This document shows, one piece after another, positions 26,878-36,642 of a DNA stretch of 64,000 nt. This DNA comes from Bacillota bacterium (lineage in GTDB: Bacteria > Bacillota > Clostridia > Acetivibrionales > JANLFN01), in NCBI GenBank assembly GCA_023397675.1, contig JAEWTV010000093.1, positions 1 to 64,000 of the forward strand, given 5' to 3'. The position numbers were made by a program, and so were the translations under genes. The notes beneath the pieces were generated by a model. That model did no database searches. It was not told where the DNA came from and saw nothing but the letters and a program-made list of their open reading frames with translations. The stretch's first letter is position 1. Each line of letters begins with the position of its first letter.

Positions 26878-27888
26878 ATGGATGCAAATTCAAATTCTTC
26901 TGATAAATTGAATAATTTATCCGTGATATCATACAACACAGATACGTTAAATGAAGTTAATTCTATTGACGAGGGGCTTTTTACGCAGAAATCCGGTGAG
27001 CTTGTAAACTGGGTAGACGTAAAAAGCCTTCATGATGCCGCTACAGTCAGGCTTATCGGTAAGCAACTTGACCTCCATCATCTCATCATTGAGGATATAT
27101 TAAACATAAAGCAGATGGTAAAGCTGGACAGTTACGAAGATTCACTGTTCTTAGTTTTGAAAATGCTGTCCTTCGACAGGCAGACACTTAATCTGAAGTC
27201 CGAGCATGTCAGTATAGCTCTAAAAGGCAATTATCTGATATCCTTTCAGGAAAAGGGAACAAATATTTTTTCGGAAGTGAAGGAAAAAATATATGAGGGC
27301 AGAGAGAATATAAGAAAAAATGGAGCTGGTTACCTTTGTTACGAGCTTATAAATACTGTAGTTGATAACTACTTCAATGTGACCGATTCAATTGGAGATG
27401 CGATAGATAAGGTGGAAGAGGAATTAATGTCTTCTCCTTCCAAATCAATGCTCAGAAAGATATATCTTATAAAAAGAGAGTTAATGTATCTGCGCAAAAC
27501 AGTACACCCGTTAAGGGAACTTATAGGGCAGCTTACCCGCTACGATTCAATACTTAAAAGTCCAAACACCGATATGTATCTCAGGGACTTGTACGATCAT
27601 CTGATCCAGGTGGTAGATACAATAGAAACCTTCCAGGATATAATGTCAAATATGCTTGATATATACCTTTCAAGTATAGGTAACAAGACAAACGACACCA
27701 TGAAAATACTCACTATCTTTTCAACCATTTTTATTCCGCTAACATTTCTAGCTGGAGTTTATGGAATGAACTTCAAAAATATCCCCGAACTGGATTTCAA
27801 GTATGGCTATATTATCTTTTGGGGTATCTGTGTGGTTTTAGCCGTTATAATGCTGATTTTCTTCAAAAAAAAGAAATGGATTAAATAA
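26878..27888 (+). CDS. corA: CorA-family magnesium/divalent cation channel
   Basis: 336 residues: an acidic N-terminal cytoplasmic domain, a long coiled-helix stalk, and two C-terminal membrane helices separated by the family-defining GMN motif (GVYGMNF) and a basic tail KKKKW. Pentameric CorA channels admit Mg2+ and sometimes other divalent ions. The ribosome site is weak (AGAAAG), so translation may depend on the gene upstream. Confidence 0.93.
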   Translation: MDANSNSSDKLNNLSVISYNTDTLNEVNSIDEGLFTQKSGELVNWVDVKSLHDAATVRLIGKQLDLHHLIIEDILNIKQMVKLDSYEDSLFLVLKMLSFDRQTLNLKSEHVSIALKGNYLISFQEKGTNIFSEVKEKIYEGRENIRKNGAGYLCYELINTVVDNYFNVTDSIGDAIDKVEEELMSSPSKSMLRKIYLIKRELMYLRKTVHPLRELIGQLTRYDSILKSPNTDMYLRDLYDHLIQVVDTIETFQDIMSNMLDIYLSSIGNKTNDTMKILTIFSTIFIPLTFLAGVYGMNFKNIPELDFKYGYIIFWGICVVLAVIMLIFFKKKKWIK

Positions 27889-27929
27889 TTGACTTCAATT
27901 ATCAGGAGTAATAATATAATCCATGGCTT

Positions 27930-28472
27930 TTATTGCTTAAGCTGAAGCGATAACTTTGCTACATAAATTTTTAAATGCCGTTTAAAAATGTTATTCTTTT
28001 CATTAAGTTTTAATCCGATACGGTACTTTCCCTCATGAGGAATACAGTAAACAACCCTGTATCTTACAACATACTCTATTTTCTCTAAAACAAGCTTAAC
28101 AGGCAGTACTGAATCTATCTCTATGTCTTCATCACTTATTGCGCCTATACCGCCGGAGGAAATATCTATTATTGAAAGAGAAAAAGGATATGGCAGCACT
28201 TCCGGCTCATCGTTTTCAGTTCGATAAATCCTATTGCATAAAACCTCTGCAAAATATCTTACCCTAACAAACAAACGTCGGTCCGCAAGGAACTGTTCTT
28301 CAAGCTTCTTCTCGAATTCCAAATCAGTTCCCCAGATATTTTCGTCAATCTGAATAAGCTCGGGAGCATGCTCCCCAATTGGCTTTTCAATGAGGCTGTT
28401 TTTATTCTTAATTTCTTCGGTATCCTTTTCGCTGCTGGGCTTGCCGTTAATGTAAATTTTATTCTCTTTCAT
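27930..28472 (-). CDS. PilZ-domain cyclic-di-GMP receptor
   Basis: 180 residues, soluble. The C-terminal half is a PilZ domain with RRLFVRVRY as the basic nucleotide-binding motif and DISSGGIG as the second motif (D-x-S-x-x-G). The N-terminal 70 residues are charged and variable. It should bind cyclic di-GMP and pass the signal to an unknown partner. No diguanylate cyclase gene is nearby. Confidence 0.85.
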   Translation of the reverse strand: MKENKIYINGKPSSEKDTEEIKNKNSLIEKPIGEHAPELIQIDENIWGTDLEFEKKLEEQFLADRRLFVRVRYFAEVLCNRIYRTENDEPEVLPYPFSLSIIDISSGGIGAISDEDIEIDSVLPVKLVLEKIEYVVRYRVVYCIPHEGKYRIGLKLNEKNNIFKRHLKIYVAKLSLQLKQ

Positions 28473-28533
28473 CTACCGTCTCCCGTTTCCAGTGTAAAAC
28501 GTTCCGATTTACTTTGTACAGAACTGTTGCTTT

Positions 28534-29343
28534 CTACCCGCAAAAAGATTCCCATCGGTCTATTATATCTGAAATACAATGCTCATTATTACTTGCACAC
28601 ATATGGCAAGCTGCTTTTTTAAGCTGGTCACAGGCGTTTGAAACAGCTATCCCTACCCCTGCATTACTTATCATTTCAAGGTCATTATAATTATCTCCTA
28701 CAGCAACAACATTTTCTGTAGATATATTAATAATTTTAATCAACCGGGAAAGTGCGTCCCCCTTTGAAACAAAAGGCGGCAACAGTTCTAAAAACTGCGG
28801 TTCCGAAGATACATACCTGCAATTATAACCTACTGCTTCTCCGGCAAGGTACCGGCTCACCTCGGGTATTTTTGAAGGATCAGCAGCTACTATTACCTTA
28901 TAAACATCCCTGGGAGCCTCACTAAAGGATTTGTAAAAAGGCTCCAACTTTTCGCGTCTTATATGGTTTAATGTATGTTCATTTTCCCTTATGATATAAA
29001 GGTCACTTCCATGGAATAATTCAATTCCCGTATAAGAAAGTTCTTCCATTACCTTTCTTGTGAGCTCCAAAACCTCATTATCAAGGTAGGTTTCCCATAA
29101 TATCTTTTTGTTATTGAAGTCATAAATTACCGAGCCGTTGTACAAAATAGCCGGAGCATTTATCGGAAGCATTTCAAGATAAGGTTCTACGGCCTTGACC
29201 ATTCTTCCCGAAGCCAGTGTGAACAGGCCTCCGTTTTCTGTAAAATATTTTATTGCCTCTATGTTTTGTGTACTGACATGATGCTTCGAATCAAGGAGAG
29301 TTCCATCCATGTCAGATATAAGTAATTTCCCTGCAAATTTCAA
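28534..29343 (-). CDS. Cof-type HAD-superfamily hydrolase
   Basis: 269 residues. Motif I SDMDGTLLDS gives the nucleophile and acid/base Asp pair; the C-terminal motifs KGDALSRLI and GDNYNDLEMI bind Mg2+. A type IIB cap lies between, as in Cof/YidA sugar-phosphate phosphatases. The start is taken as TTG at 29343 because GAGGG lies eight bases upstream; the earlier GTG at 29358 has no ribosome site. Substrate unknown. Confidence 0.88.
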   Translation of the reverse strand: MKFAGKLLISDMDGTLLDSKHHVSTQNIEAIKYFTENGGLFTLASGRMVKAVEPYLEMLPINAPAILYNGSVIYDFNNKKILWETYLDNEVLELTRKVMEELSYTGIELFHGSDLYIIRENEHTLNHIRREKLEPFYKSFSEAPRDVYKVIVAADPSKIPEVSRYLAGEAVGYNCRYVSSEPQFLELLPPFVSKGDALSRLIKIINISTENVVAVGDNYNDLEMISNAGVGIAVSNACDQLKKAACHMCASNNEHCISDIIDRWESFCG

Positions 29344-29481
29344 AGCTGTATCCCTCACTGTCTATACTGGTATGATAATTGGTATGAAAGGAGCCGGCTT
29401 AAAAGACTGCCGACTCTTTAATTATAACATATTACATGATTATTGTATCTGCCTTTTGGCCTAGCCATAGAGCAAAAATAT

Positions 29482-30276
29482 TTATCCCTTAACATCCGGT
29501 CCTCGGTACCTTTTATATATTTGAGGATCAGCATATTTACCAACGTGGTATACCGCATTATTGGGACAGAAATTATAACATCTCATACATGAAGTGCAAG
29601 TTGGAAGAAATGTGTACTCACCATTTGAACAAACAATGCTTTTTGTAGGACAGTTATTTATGCAGAAATTGCAGTGCCGGCATTTTTCATTATTTATACT
29701 TAGTTCAAGATATCCATTTTTGACCTTTTTTGAAAGAAAATTTCTAATAATCATCCCAGGTATTAAATATGGTCCGATATCGGTTATGTGGTGCTCATTA
29801 TTTATCAGCTTGTCTGCAAGGACATTTATTTTACTTATGGCCTTGTTCTTGCTTTTTTCCAAATCATCACCTGTTTTAAATTTGGCTTTCATCTTTGGTG
29901 TAGATATGTTATTGCTTATAGATAAGCTTATGTATGCACATAATGTGAATCTGGTGCTTCTTAATATTTTTTTTGCTGTAAATGGGCCAAAAGCATCAAT
30001 AAACCCTGAAGTGGTAATTATGAATACTTGTTTTTGAAGTGTTTTATCCAAGCCATTAATAAATTGACTCATTATAGCAGGAATGTTCTGTCCATAAATA
30101 GGGAAGGAGAAACCAATATAATCCGATTCTTCAATTTTTGTTTGAATGTCCTCTATTTTATTTTCAATTGAATAAAGCTCACACTCATTTCTCTTACCTA
30201 TAACAGCCTCTTTCAGGGCATTGACAGCCCACTTGGTATTACCGGTGCCGCTGAAATAAAAAACTGTTAGTTTCAT
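29482..30276 (-). CDS. EFR1-type flavodoxin/ferredoxin fusion protein
   Basis: 264 residues. The N-terminal part begins with the FMN-binding loop FSGTGNTKW of flavodoxins; the C-terminal part has two 4Fe-4S motifs, CRHCNFCINNCP and CTSCMRCYNFCP. Such EFRO-family proteins carry electrons in anaerobes. GGAGGG ribosome site. No clear redox partner lies beside it. Confidence 0.9.
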   Translation of the reverse strand: MKLTVFYFSGTGNTKWAVNALKEAVIGKRNECELYSIENKIEDIQTKIEESDYIGFSFPIYGQNIPAIMSQFINGLDKTLQKQVFIITTSGFIDAFGPFTAKKILRSTRFTLCAYISLSISNNISTPKMKAKFKTGDDLEKSKNKAISKINVLADKLINNEHHITDIGPYLIPGMIIRNFLSKKVKNGYLELSINNEKCRHCNFCINNCPTKSIVCSNGEYTFLPTCTSCMRCYNFCPNNAVYHVGKYADPQIYKRYRGPDVKG

Positions 30277-30415
30277 AACCTACCCTCCAAAATTACTTAT
30301 ATTATAAATATATTTTACCATAATAAAAAAGACCATCTAATAGTTCTTTTTAGCAGAAGATATCACGCCTTTTGTCATGAACCAGACAAACAGAACCTTA
30401 CCTGTAAACAAAAAA

Positions 30416-30432
30416 GGACCATCTAGTGGTCC
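30416..30432 (-). terminator. Terminator of the AbrB-type gene
   Basis: Stem GGACCA/TGGTCC (30416-30421 with 30427-30432) followed on the minus strand by six T. Confidence 0.75.
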
Positions 30433-30452
30433 CTCCAGTACAAGTCATTAAA

Positions 30453-30692
30453 TTATTTCCTTAATTCATTCATACAGTCTTCGCAGATATTTTTCCCTTT
30501 ATAATATGTAACGTTTCTCGCCTGATTACAGAATATGCAGGCAGGCTCATATTTTTTAAGTATTATTGTAGGTCCGTCTACGAAGATTTCAAGCGGATCC
30601 TTCTCATTTATGTCCATTGTTTTGCGGAGTTCCATAGGAAGCACTATCCTTCCCAATTCATCCACCTTACGGACAATACCCATTGATTTCAT
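30453..30692 (-). CDS. AbrB/SpoVT-type transition-state regulator with C-terminal zinc ribbon
   Basis: 79-residue product. The first 50 residues are an AbrB swapped-hairpin domain (GIVRKVDELGRIVLP...), followed by CIFC and CEDC, a likely zinc ribbon. AbrB-type regulators bind DNA as dimers or tetramers and govern stationary-phase and sporulation genes. The ATG at 30692 has GGAGG seven bases upstream; an upstream in-frame ATG does not. Confidence 0.88.
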   Translation of the reverse strand: MKSMGIVRKVDELGRIVLPMELRKTMDINEKDPLEIFVDGPTIILKKYEPACIFCNQARNVTYYKGKNICEDCMNELRK

Positions 30693-30836
30693 TCTATTAC
30701 CTCCAGATAATTCAACTATATCTTTTATATTTCTATTCAATTCTACATTTGTTGTTAATACCTGTCAACTATAAAATGGAATTTAATATAATTTCATCCT
30801 ATAATGCTATATAAATGATGACATCGGCGAAAATTG

Positions 30837-32909
30837 TCAATCTATGGTATTTGCCTTTGGTTCAGGTTTTTGCTGCGGAGCATTGGGATCAACGGTTACT
30901 GTCTTATCTATCTTCATATAATTAAGGTATTCTTCCATAACCTCTTTTACAACAGGAGCAGCAATAACACCTCCGAAATGCGATTCACCAGTCGGATAAT
31001 CACAAACTACCAGCACGCAAATAACAGGATTGTCCAAAGGTGCAAAGCCTGCAAAGGAAGAAATATACCTTTCCTTACTTCGCTGGCCGTTTTTATCAAA
31101 GGTTTCGGCGGTACCTGTCTTACCCGCTATTTCATAACCACTTATATAAGCATTTACACCCGTACCTCTTAAAACAACACCTTTCAAAGACTGCTTGAGA
31201 GTATCCGAGGTTTGCTTTGAAATAACATTTCTTACATATTCGGTTTCATACCTTTTTACCACATTCCCATTTGAATCTGTAAGGTCCTTGACAATCTGAG
31301 GCTTTAAGAGTTTCCCCCCGTTTGCAATTGATGAATATGCCATTGCAAGCTGAATTGGAGTGATTTGCAGATTTTGTCCGAAGGATGATGTTGCCATATC
31401 TATTAGCCTGGGCTTTGGCTGTATCTGACCAATTTCCTCACCCGGGAGATCAATTCTTGTTTTACTGTTAAATCCAAAAGCATTTACATATTTATAGAAT
31501 CTATCTATTCCAATATCCTTTGACAATTTTGCAAATACGGGGTTGCAGGAATTCCAGATAGCCTGGTTAAAGGTTTCCATACCATGGTTAGGCTTTGCTT
31601 CGCATGAAATAGGCCACGTAGATATGGTAATTGGTTCGTCTGAAACCTTTGTCTCAGGGTTTATAATTCCTTCTTCAAAGCCCATTGCAGCTGTCATTGT
31701 CTTAAAAGTAGAACCAGGTTCATAGGTAATATTGACGGCATTATTTCTATATACAGTACTGTATATTGCACTTTTTTCTTCCTTGCCAAGAGTTTTCCAC
31801 TTATCGGCGTTTAAGCCCTTTATGCTCTGCGGCATTGCAAAAGGGTCGTTCAGATTGAAATCAGGTTTCGAAACCATGGCAATTACCTGCCCGTTTCTCG
31901 GGTCAACTGCAATCAGGCTTGCCCCGTTTAAGACCTTGTATTTTTCTATTGTCTTCTGCAGGGACTTTTCAGCAACAGCTTGGATATTTTCATCTATTGT
32001 AAGGTTAACATTCAGGCCATCTTGCTTATATATATTGTTCTCATTTCCAAAGGGCAGCGGATTCTGCTTTGCATCCTTCTGGAACATCCTTTTACCAGGT
32101 ATTCCTTTAAGATACTGTTCAAACTGCAGCTCAATTCCGTAACGACCTTCATTCTGGGATCCTGTAAAGCCAATAACCTGGCTTGCCAGAGTATTGTTAG
32201 GATAATATCTTTTTGTTTCATCCTCAAAAGCTATTCCGTATATTTTTTGTTCTTTGAGCCACTTTTTAATTATATCTACCTTTTCAAGGTCAACTTTCTT
32301 TTCAATTATTGAGTATTGACTCTTTAAAGTCAGCTGTTTACTTATATTTTCCTTCTTTGAACCGAGAATGTCCGCAAGCTTTACACTCAAATACTCAACA
32401 TCGGCCTTACTCTCCAGCAATTTCTTTGGGTTAGACACAAGGCTTGTGCCATTTTCGATAGATATTCCATCCAGTTTTGATTCCTTAATCCAGTCATTGA
32501 TTTTCTTAGCCTTATCAGGCTGAACGTCTTTTTGAACAACCGAATATTGAGTAAGTAAGGTAAGGCCTTTAGTGATTTCTTCCTTATCCGAACCCAGAAC
32601 TTCCGCAAGCTTATCACTTAATTTTATTATATCAACCTTATTTTCTTTTAAATATTGCGGATCGGCGACAATATTGGCTACAGGGATATTTTCGGCAAGT
32701 ATTTTGCCATTCCTGTCATATATAAGTCCACGGGTGGGAGTTTCAACCTTGCTTTCGGACACAGCAAATGCAAGCTTCTTTTTATAGAAATCGCCATTGA
32801 TTATTTCTATCCAGAAAACACGTATACAAAGCGCGGCGATTATTATTGATATCAGAATAAAGATTACCGAATACCTGTTTTTATTTTTCTTTGGTTTCTT
32901 CTCTGTCAT
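30837..32909 (-). CDS. Class B penicillin-binding protein (PBP2/SpoVD-like) with a duplicated segment
   Basis: 690 residues: a short basic start, one membrane helix (13-35), the dimerisation domain beginning at TPTRGLIYDRNG, and a transpeptidase domain with SxxK (Ser400-Lys403), SCN and KTGTAE. It cross-links peptidoglycan outside the membrane with a SEDS partner. There is no C-terminal PASTA domain, unlike typical SpoVD. Residues 81-154 and 157-231 are a tandem duplication (each has xDPxxL, KLAxxLGSxKExI, QYSxxxKxV and IxDWIKE/IIKKWLKE motifs); relatives usually have one copy. AGAGG precedes the ATG. Confidence 0.9.
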   Translation of the reverse strand: MTEKKPKKNKNRYSVIFILISIIIAALCIRVFWIEIINGDFYKKKLAFAVSESKVETPTRGLIYDRNGKILAENIPVANIVADPQYLKENKVDIIKLSDKLAEVLGSDKEEITKGLTLLTQYSVVQKDVQPDKAKKINDWIKESKLDGISIENGTSLVSNPKKLLESKADVEYLSVKLADILGSKKENISKQLTLKSQYSIIEKKVDLEKVDIIKKWLKEQKIYGIAFEDETKRYYPNNTLASQVIGFTGSQNEGRYGIELQFEQYLKGIPGKRMFQKDAKQNPLPFGNENNIYKQDGLNVNLTIDENIQAVAEKSLQKTIEKYKVLNGASLIAVDPRNGQVIAMVSKPDFNLNDPFAMPQSIKGLNADKWKTLGKEEKSAIYSTVYRNNAVNITYEPGSTFKTMTAAMGFEEGIINPETKVSDEPITISTWPISCEAKPNHGMETFNQAIWNSCNPVFAKLSKDIGIDRFYKYVNAFGFNSKTRIDLPGEEIGQIQPKPRLIDMATSSFGQNLQITPIQLAMAYSSIANGGKLLKPQIVKDLTDSNGNVVKRYETEYVRNVISKQTSDTLKQSLKGVVLRGTGVNAYISGYEIAGKTGTAETFDKNGQRSKERYISSFAGFAPLDNPVICVLVVCDYPTGESHFGGVIAAPVVKEVMEEYLNYMKIDKTVTVDPNAPQQKPEPKANTID

Positions 32910-33023
32910 TTTCAGACCTCTTTAGTTTCACTGCATTATTGTTATTGACCCTATAAAAATATTATACAATAACAAATACGGTAAGCAAAATTATTTATGG
33001 TTATGGTGAATTTGGTAATAGGC

Positions 33024-33275
33024 TTATTCATATCCGAAGCACGCATTGCAAGGGTTTTTCCCTGTTTCCATTGCTTCCGCCCAGTTACCCGTCTCAGGCA
33101 ATACATATGCCCTCATTGGAAAGTTCCTGCCGCACGCGCTTCTATAAACCTCGTAGTCGGAATCGTTAAAATCTTCCTCGTAGGAATTGGCATATACCAT
33201 GTTTAAAACTCTGTGAAACTCTTCCTCGTCTTTATACCAAATGCATTTGTAATCTAAAAAATATATAACAGCCAT
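33024..33275 (-). CDS. Small protein of unknown function
   Basis: 83 residues, acidic and aromatic, soluble, ending CNACFGYE. No motif recognised. A weak ribosome site precedes the ATG. It stands alone between the penicillin-binding protein gene and a non-coding region. Confidence 0.55.
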   Translation of the reverse strand: MAVIYFLDYKCIWYKDEEEFHRVLNMVYANSYEEDFNDSDYEVYRSACGRNFPMRAYVLPETGNWAEAMETGKNPCNACFGYE

Positions 33276-33365
33276 AATACCATCTTAATTTTTTCATTAA
33301 TTAATTTTATAGCGCTGCAGCTTGTTTAATTCCAAATGAATAAGCTTAAACCTGAAGTGGGAAAC

Positions 33366-33583
33366 TAAATATGCAAGTTTTCTTTTAGAAAGAAACGTTT
33401 GTGGAGAGGTTGTAGATACTGTTAATCTGAGTGAGGATAGCAAATTCACTGTTTGAGATAAATGACATCATAATAACTAATACTCATAAGTCATTTAGCG
33501 AGTTTGAATTTGCCCGAACTGAATTTACAGAATCTAAACCTCGGAGCTGTCCGTTTCTAATTAAAAGAAAACTTGCATATTTA
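33366..33583. ncRNA. 218-nt rod-like palindromic structure (structured RNA or fold-back element)
   Basis: A perfect 22-bp inverted repeat (33366-33387 with 33562-33583) is continued inward by nested perfect pairings: 33391-33397 with 33552-33558 (7 bp), 33406-33411 with 33537-33542 (6), 33413-33417 with 33532-33536 (5), 33419-33422 with 33527-33530 (4), 33440-33448 with 33505-33513 (9), 33459-33466 with 33490-33497 (8). The whole forms a long hairpin with a central asymmetric bubble, a shape reminiscent of 6S RNA. No clear promoter or terminator decides the strand. A miniature transposable element is the main alternative. Confidence 0.5.
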
Positions 33584-33612
33584 ATTCATAAAAGCAAAGG
33601 AGAAATTTAAAA

Positions 33613-33801
33613 ATGTCGAAGGATATCTACAGGAATAAGAAGGATTTCGCAAAAGAAGAGTTTGCCACTGAAATACCCGAGCATAAGGGACAGCCGGTTC
33701 CCAGAGAGGCAAGGTCACAAAAAGCTCAGGTTGAAAGTCTGGGAACCCCGGGCATGGGAAGGAAGGATAAAAAGGTAAAGATGGGGCGCAAGCTTAAATA
33801 G
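33613..33801 (+). CDS. Small basic protein of unknown function
   Basis: 62 residues, very rich in Lys, Arg and Glu, probably disordered, without hydrophobic segments. AAAGGAG lies upstream of the ATG. The gene starts 29 bases after the palindromic structure at 33366-33583, which might lie in its leader. The composition recalls small spore or nucleic-acid-binding proteins, but no family is recognised. Confidence 0.55.
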   Translation: MSKDIYRNKKDFAKEEFATEIPEHKGQPVPREARSQKAQVESLGTPGMGRKDKKVKMGRKLK

Positions 33802-33809
33802 AGATATTG

Positions 33810-34364
33810 TTAAAGAATCCTGGATTCCATTTCTGATAAGAGATCCAGGTATTTTTTTTGAACAGCTTTTTCCTGCGCATTTCGTTCAAACCTGCCGCAT
33901 TCCTCATCAATCCTGTTCAAGGTTGCTTTGGGTAGGTTGTTACTAGCGTACTTGTACACAACAGCATCTTCCTTGTCAATGTGTCTGTTCAGCAAATTTG
34001 TATATGAAACAGCATTTGCAATCACATCAAGCTTTTCTTCCCTCCCTCCTTGAAGTACCTTTTTGACAGCCACCTCAAGTTCTTGAATATGAAGCCTTCC
34101 AAGGTCATGTTCAACCATCATGCCATGTCTTACAAGCATTTCTGCCCTTGGACCCAGTTCTTCATTCATCCGGTTGAAAAGCAGAGTTTCCTCTTTACCG
34201 TGATGGTGTCTGTCAGCATAGTTCCGGACAAAATCAATTACCTTGAAAAAGTCCTCATAATCCACATTTTCCTGTTCCAGTAACTTGTAACAAAGCTTTC
34301 GTATAACAGCCAGCATTCTTTTTATATTTTTATGTTCATCAATCATTAATTGGATACATTCCAT
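33810..34364 (-). CDS. Hemerythrin-like (HHE) domain protein
   Basis: 184 residues forming a four-helix bundle with the di-iron ligand motifs LMIDEHKN, HHHGKEE, MVEHDLGR and LNRHIDKED. Such proteins bind oxygen, NO or take part in oxidative-stress handling in anaerobes. GAGGG before the ATG. It converges on the small gene at 33613. Confidence 0.88.
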   Translation of the reverse strand: MECIQLMIDEHKNIKRMLAVIRKLCYKLLEQENVDYEDFFKVIDFVRNYADRHHHGKEETLLFNRMNEELGPRAEMLVRHGMMVEHDLGRLHIQELEVAVKKVLQGGREEKLDVIANAVSYTNLLNRHIDKEDAVVYKYASNNLPKATLNRIDEECGRFERNAQEKAVQKKYLDLLSEMESRIL

Positions 34365-34553
34365 AAGCAGCCCTCTTTCCTAGATTAACGGATATATTTT
34401 GATATCATTAATTTTGCCTGAACCAAAAAAAATTATTACATAACTCTTATTAAGGCCGTCAAACATTAATATCCCTTATTATTTGAAAAACCGCCCGTAT
34501 GTGATAAGATATTTTTAATAATTATATTTCCACTAAGAGCTTCGGAGGTAGTA

Positions 34554-35270
34554 ATGGAACAAGCTGACATCCTGATTGTCGAAGATGATATAAGTCTAAT
34601 GGAAGTAACCGGCGACTTTTTAGCAGATAATGGGTTTTCCATAAGAAAGTGCTCCTCCGGAAGCAAGGCTCTTGAAATGCTTAAGGTATGCAGCTTCCGG
34701 CTTATCATACTTGACATAAATCTACCTGATCTTATCGGCTTTGATGTTTGCAGCCTTATCCGGAAAACGTCCAAAGTACCTATTATTTTTTTAAGTGCCA
34801 GAATAAGTGACACCGATAAAATAACGGGCCTTGATCTGGGCGCAGATGACTACATTTCAAAACCATATTCATTAAATGAGCTTTTATCAAGGATAAAAGC
34901 CCAAATGCGTCGTACATATGATTACAATTCTGAAAGCACTTCTCTAGTCGGACAAACCCGGCAGGATGAAGATTGTTTCACCTTCGGTAATGCAGTTGTT
35001 AACTTCACAAGTCGAAAGGTATTTGTTTCTGGTATCGAAAAGGATTTTCCCGCAAAAGAATTTGACCTTCTCGCATATTTGATAAGAAACAGGAACAAAT
35101 CCATTTCAAAGGAAACTTTGTTCAATGCGGTTTGGGGCTATGAAAGTATTGGAGAAATCAGTACTCTTTCAGTACATATACGAAGATTACGTGAAAAAAT
35201 CGAAGAGGACCCTTCAAACCCAACATATATTAAAACCATATGGTCCGTTGGCTTCCGGTTTGAGGTATAG
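34554..35270 (+). CDS. OmpR-family response regulator
   Basis: 238 residues: receiver with Asp54 in ILDINLPDL, then a winged helix ending TIWSVGFRFEV. GGAGG before the ATG. It heads the second regulator-kinase-ATPase-permease set. Tandem TGTTAAAGA-type repeats upstream of the ATPase gene (36643-36695) are candidate targets. Confidence 0.92.
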   Translation: MEQADILIVEDDISLMEVTGDFLADNGFSIRKCSSGSKALEMLKVCSFRLIILDINLPDLIGFDVCSLIRKTSKVPIIFLSARISDTDKITGLDLGADDYISKPYSLNELLSRIKAQMRRTYDYNSESTSLVGQTRQDEDCFTFGNAVVNFTSRKVFVSGIEKDFPAKEFDLLAYLIRNRNKSISKETLFNAVWGYESIGEISTLSVHIRRLREKIEEDPSNPTYIKTIWSVGFRFEV

Positions 35271-35273
35271 CTT

Positions 35274-36629
35274 ATGAAAAATAAATTGGTGCTTCCGGTT
35301 TTTATCTTTTGCCTCATCACACTAATAATGGTATCTCTATTTATAGCCAGCACAGGCACTGTTTTTGATGATCAAAAGGATCTTGAAAAAGAATCTATTG
35401 TAGATGTAAATGATATAATAAAACTTGCCGGAGATTTTCTTGACACCGGAAACAGTACAAATTTAACTTTATCAATCAAAAAAACAGGTTTAAGTCTTAT
35501 ACTTTACGAACCTTCAGGGTTAATTATTTACGATAGTCAGGATAATAACAATGTTGGCAAAATCGCAGACATCAATAAAATCTCTGCTCAAGCGGCCTCA
35601 AATCAAAAATTATACATAGTAACTTCCAAAAACAATAAAATGACAGTAGCCTTATTGTCAAACAACCTGTTTAAGCCCGATGAGGATAATGTTAAAAAGA
35701 GCGTTACAAATAAGGCCTGGTTATTATTCGCCGGATTTTTGATTATTACACTTACACTGTTTCTATTCATATACTTTTACATACTACGCCCCTTTAAAAG
35801 GCTTGAACGCTTTGCCGGCGAAGTTGCAAAAGGCAATCTTGAAATGCCTCTGCTTTACAGCAGACACAACCTTTTCGGAGCATTTACCTGGGCTTTTGAT
35901 ATGCTTCGTAATGAATTAAGAACCTCAACAGAAAAGGCCGCCCAAGCAGAAAAAACAAAAAAAGAACTGGTTGCAGCACTTTCACATGACCTCAGAACAC
36001 CGATTGCATCAATAAAAGCATACACTGAATGTCTTCAAAGCCTGCCCGACAAGAATTCTGAAAGGGCCGAAAAATACCTCGAAGTTATTATTAACAAGAC
36101 AGATGAAATTACAAAGCTTTCTCACGACATGTTTCTGCATGCACTTTCAGACCTTGAAAAGCTTGAAATCAATCCGCAGGAATATCAAAGCCGCGAACTG
36201 ATTATAGGCCTAATTGAACCGTTAACAATGCAGTATCATAACAAAGTTGAGATAACTTCCAGAATACCTGAAGTTGCTGTTTTTACAGATAGAACAAGAC
36301 TTTCACAGGTTTTCGAGAATATATTTTCAAATGCCTCAAAATATGCACCGGATAGTGATATTCTCATAAATGCATATATAAACGATGAATATCTTATATG
36401 CTGCATTAAAGACATGGGAAACGGTGTAATACCGGAGGATATCCCATTTATTTTTGATAAGTTTTACCGTGGTCAAAATGCCCGAGAAAGCAATCAACCA
36501 GGCTCAGGCCTCGGACTTTATATTTCCCGGTACATTATGGAGAAAACAGGCGGAAGTATAAAAGCTTATAATTATTGCGAAAACAGTATTAGCGGGTTTG
36601 CTGTTGATGTTTGCTTAAGAATTGTTTAA
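35274..36629 (+). CDS. Sensor histidine kinase
   Basis: 451 residues: two membrane helices (about 7-25 and 148-170) around an external domain of 120 residues, HAMP, HisKA with LSHDLRTPIASI (His238), and HATPase ending in GSGLGLYISRY. It begins three bases after the regulator gene ends. The larger external domain suggests ligand sensing rather than pure membrane sensing. Confidence 0.9.
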   Translation: MKNKLVLPVFIFCLITLIMVSLFIASTGTVFDDQKDLEKESIVDVNDIIKLAGDFLDTGNSTNLTLSIKKTGLSLILYEPSGLIIYDSQDNNNVGKIADINKISAQAASNQKLYIVTSKNNKMTVALLSNNLFKPDEDNVKKSVTNKAWLLFAGFLIITLTLFLFIYFYILRPFKRLERFAGEVAKGNLEMPLLYSRHNLFGAFTWAFDMLRNELRTSTEKAAQAEKTKKELVAALSHDLRTPIASIKAYTECLQSLPDKNSERAEKYLEVIINKTDEITKLSHDMFLHALSDLEKLEINPQEYQSRELIIGLIEPLTMQYHNKVEITSRIPEVAVFTDRTRLSQVFENIFSNASKYAPDSDILINAYINDEYLICCIKDMGNGVIPEDIPFIFDKFYRGQNARESNQPGSGLGLYISRYIMEKTGGSIKAYNYCENSISGFAVDVCLRIV

Positions 36630-36642
36630 AATGCCTTCAACT

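Noticed and set aside
30321..30432. A pair of GACCATCTA-containing hairpins suggesting a CRISPR-like or regulatory repeat
   Set aside because: Only two imperfect copies; the right one is simply the terminator of the AbrB-type gene.
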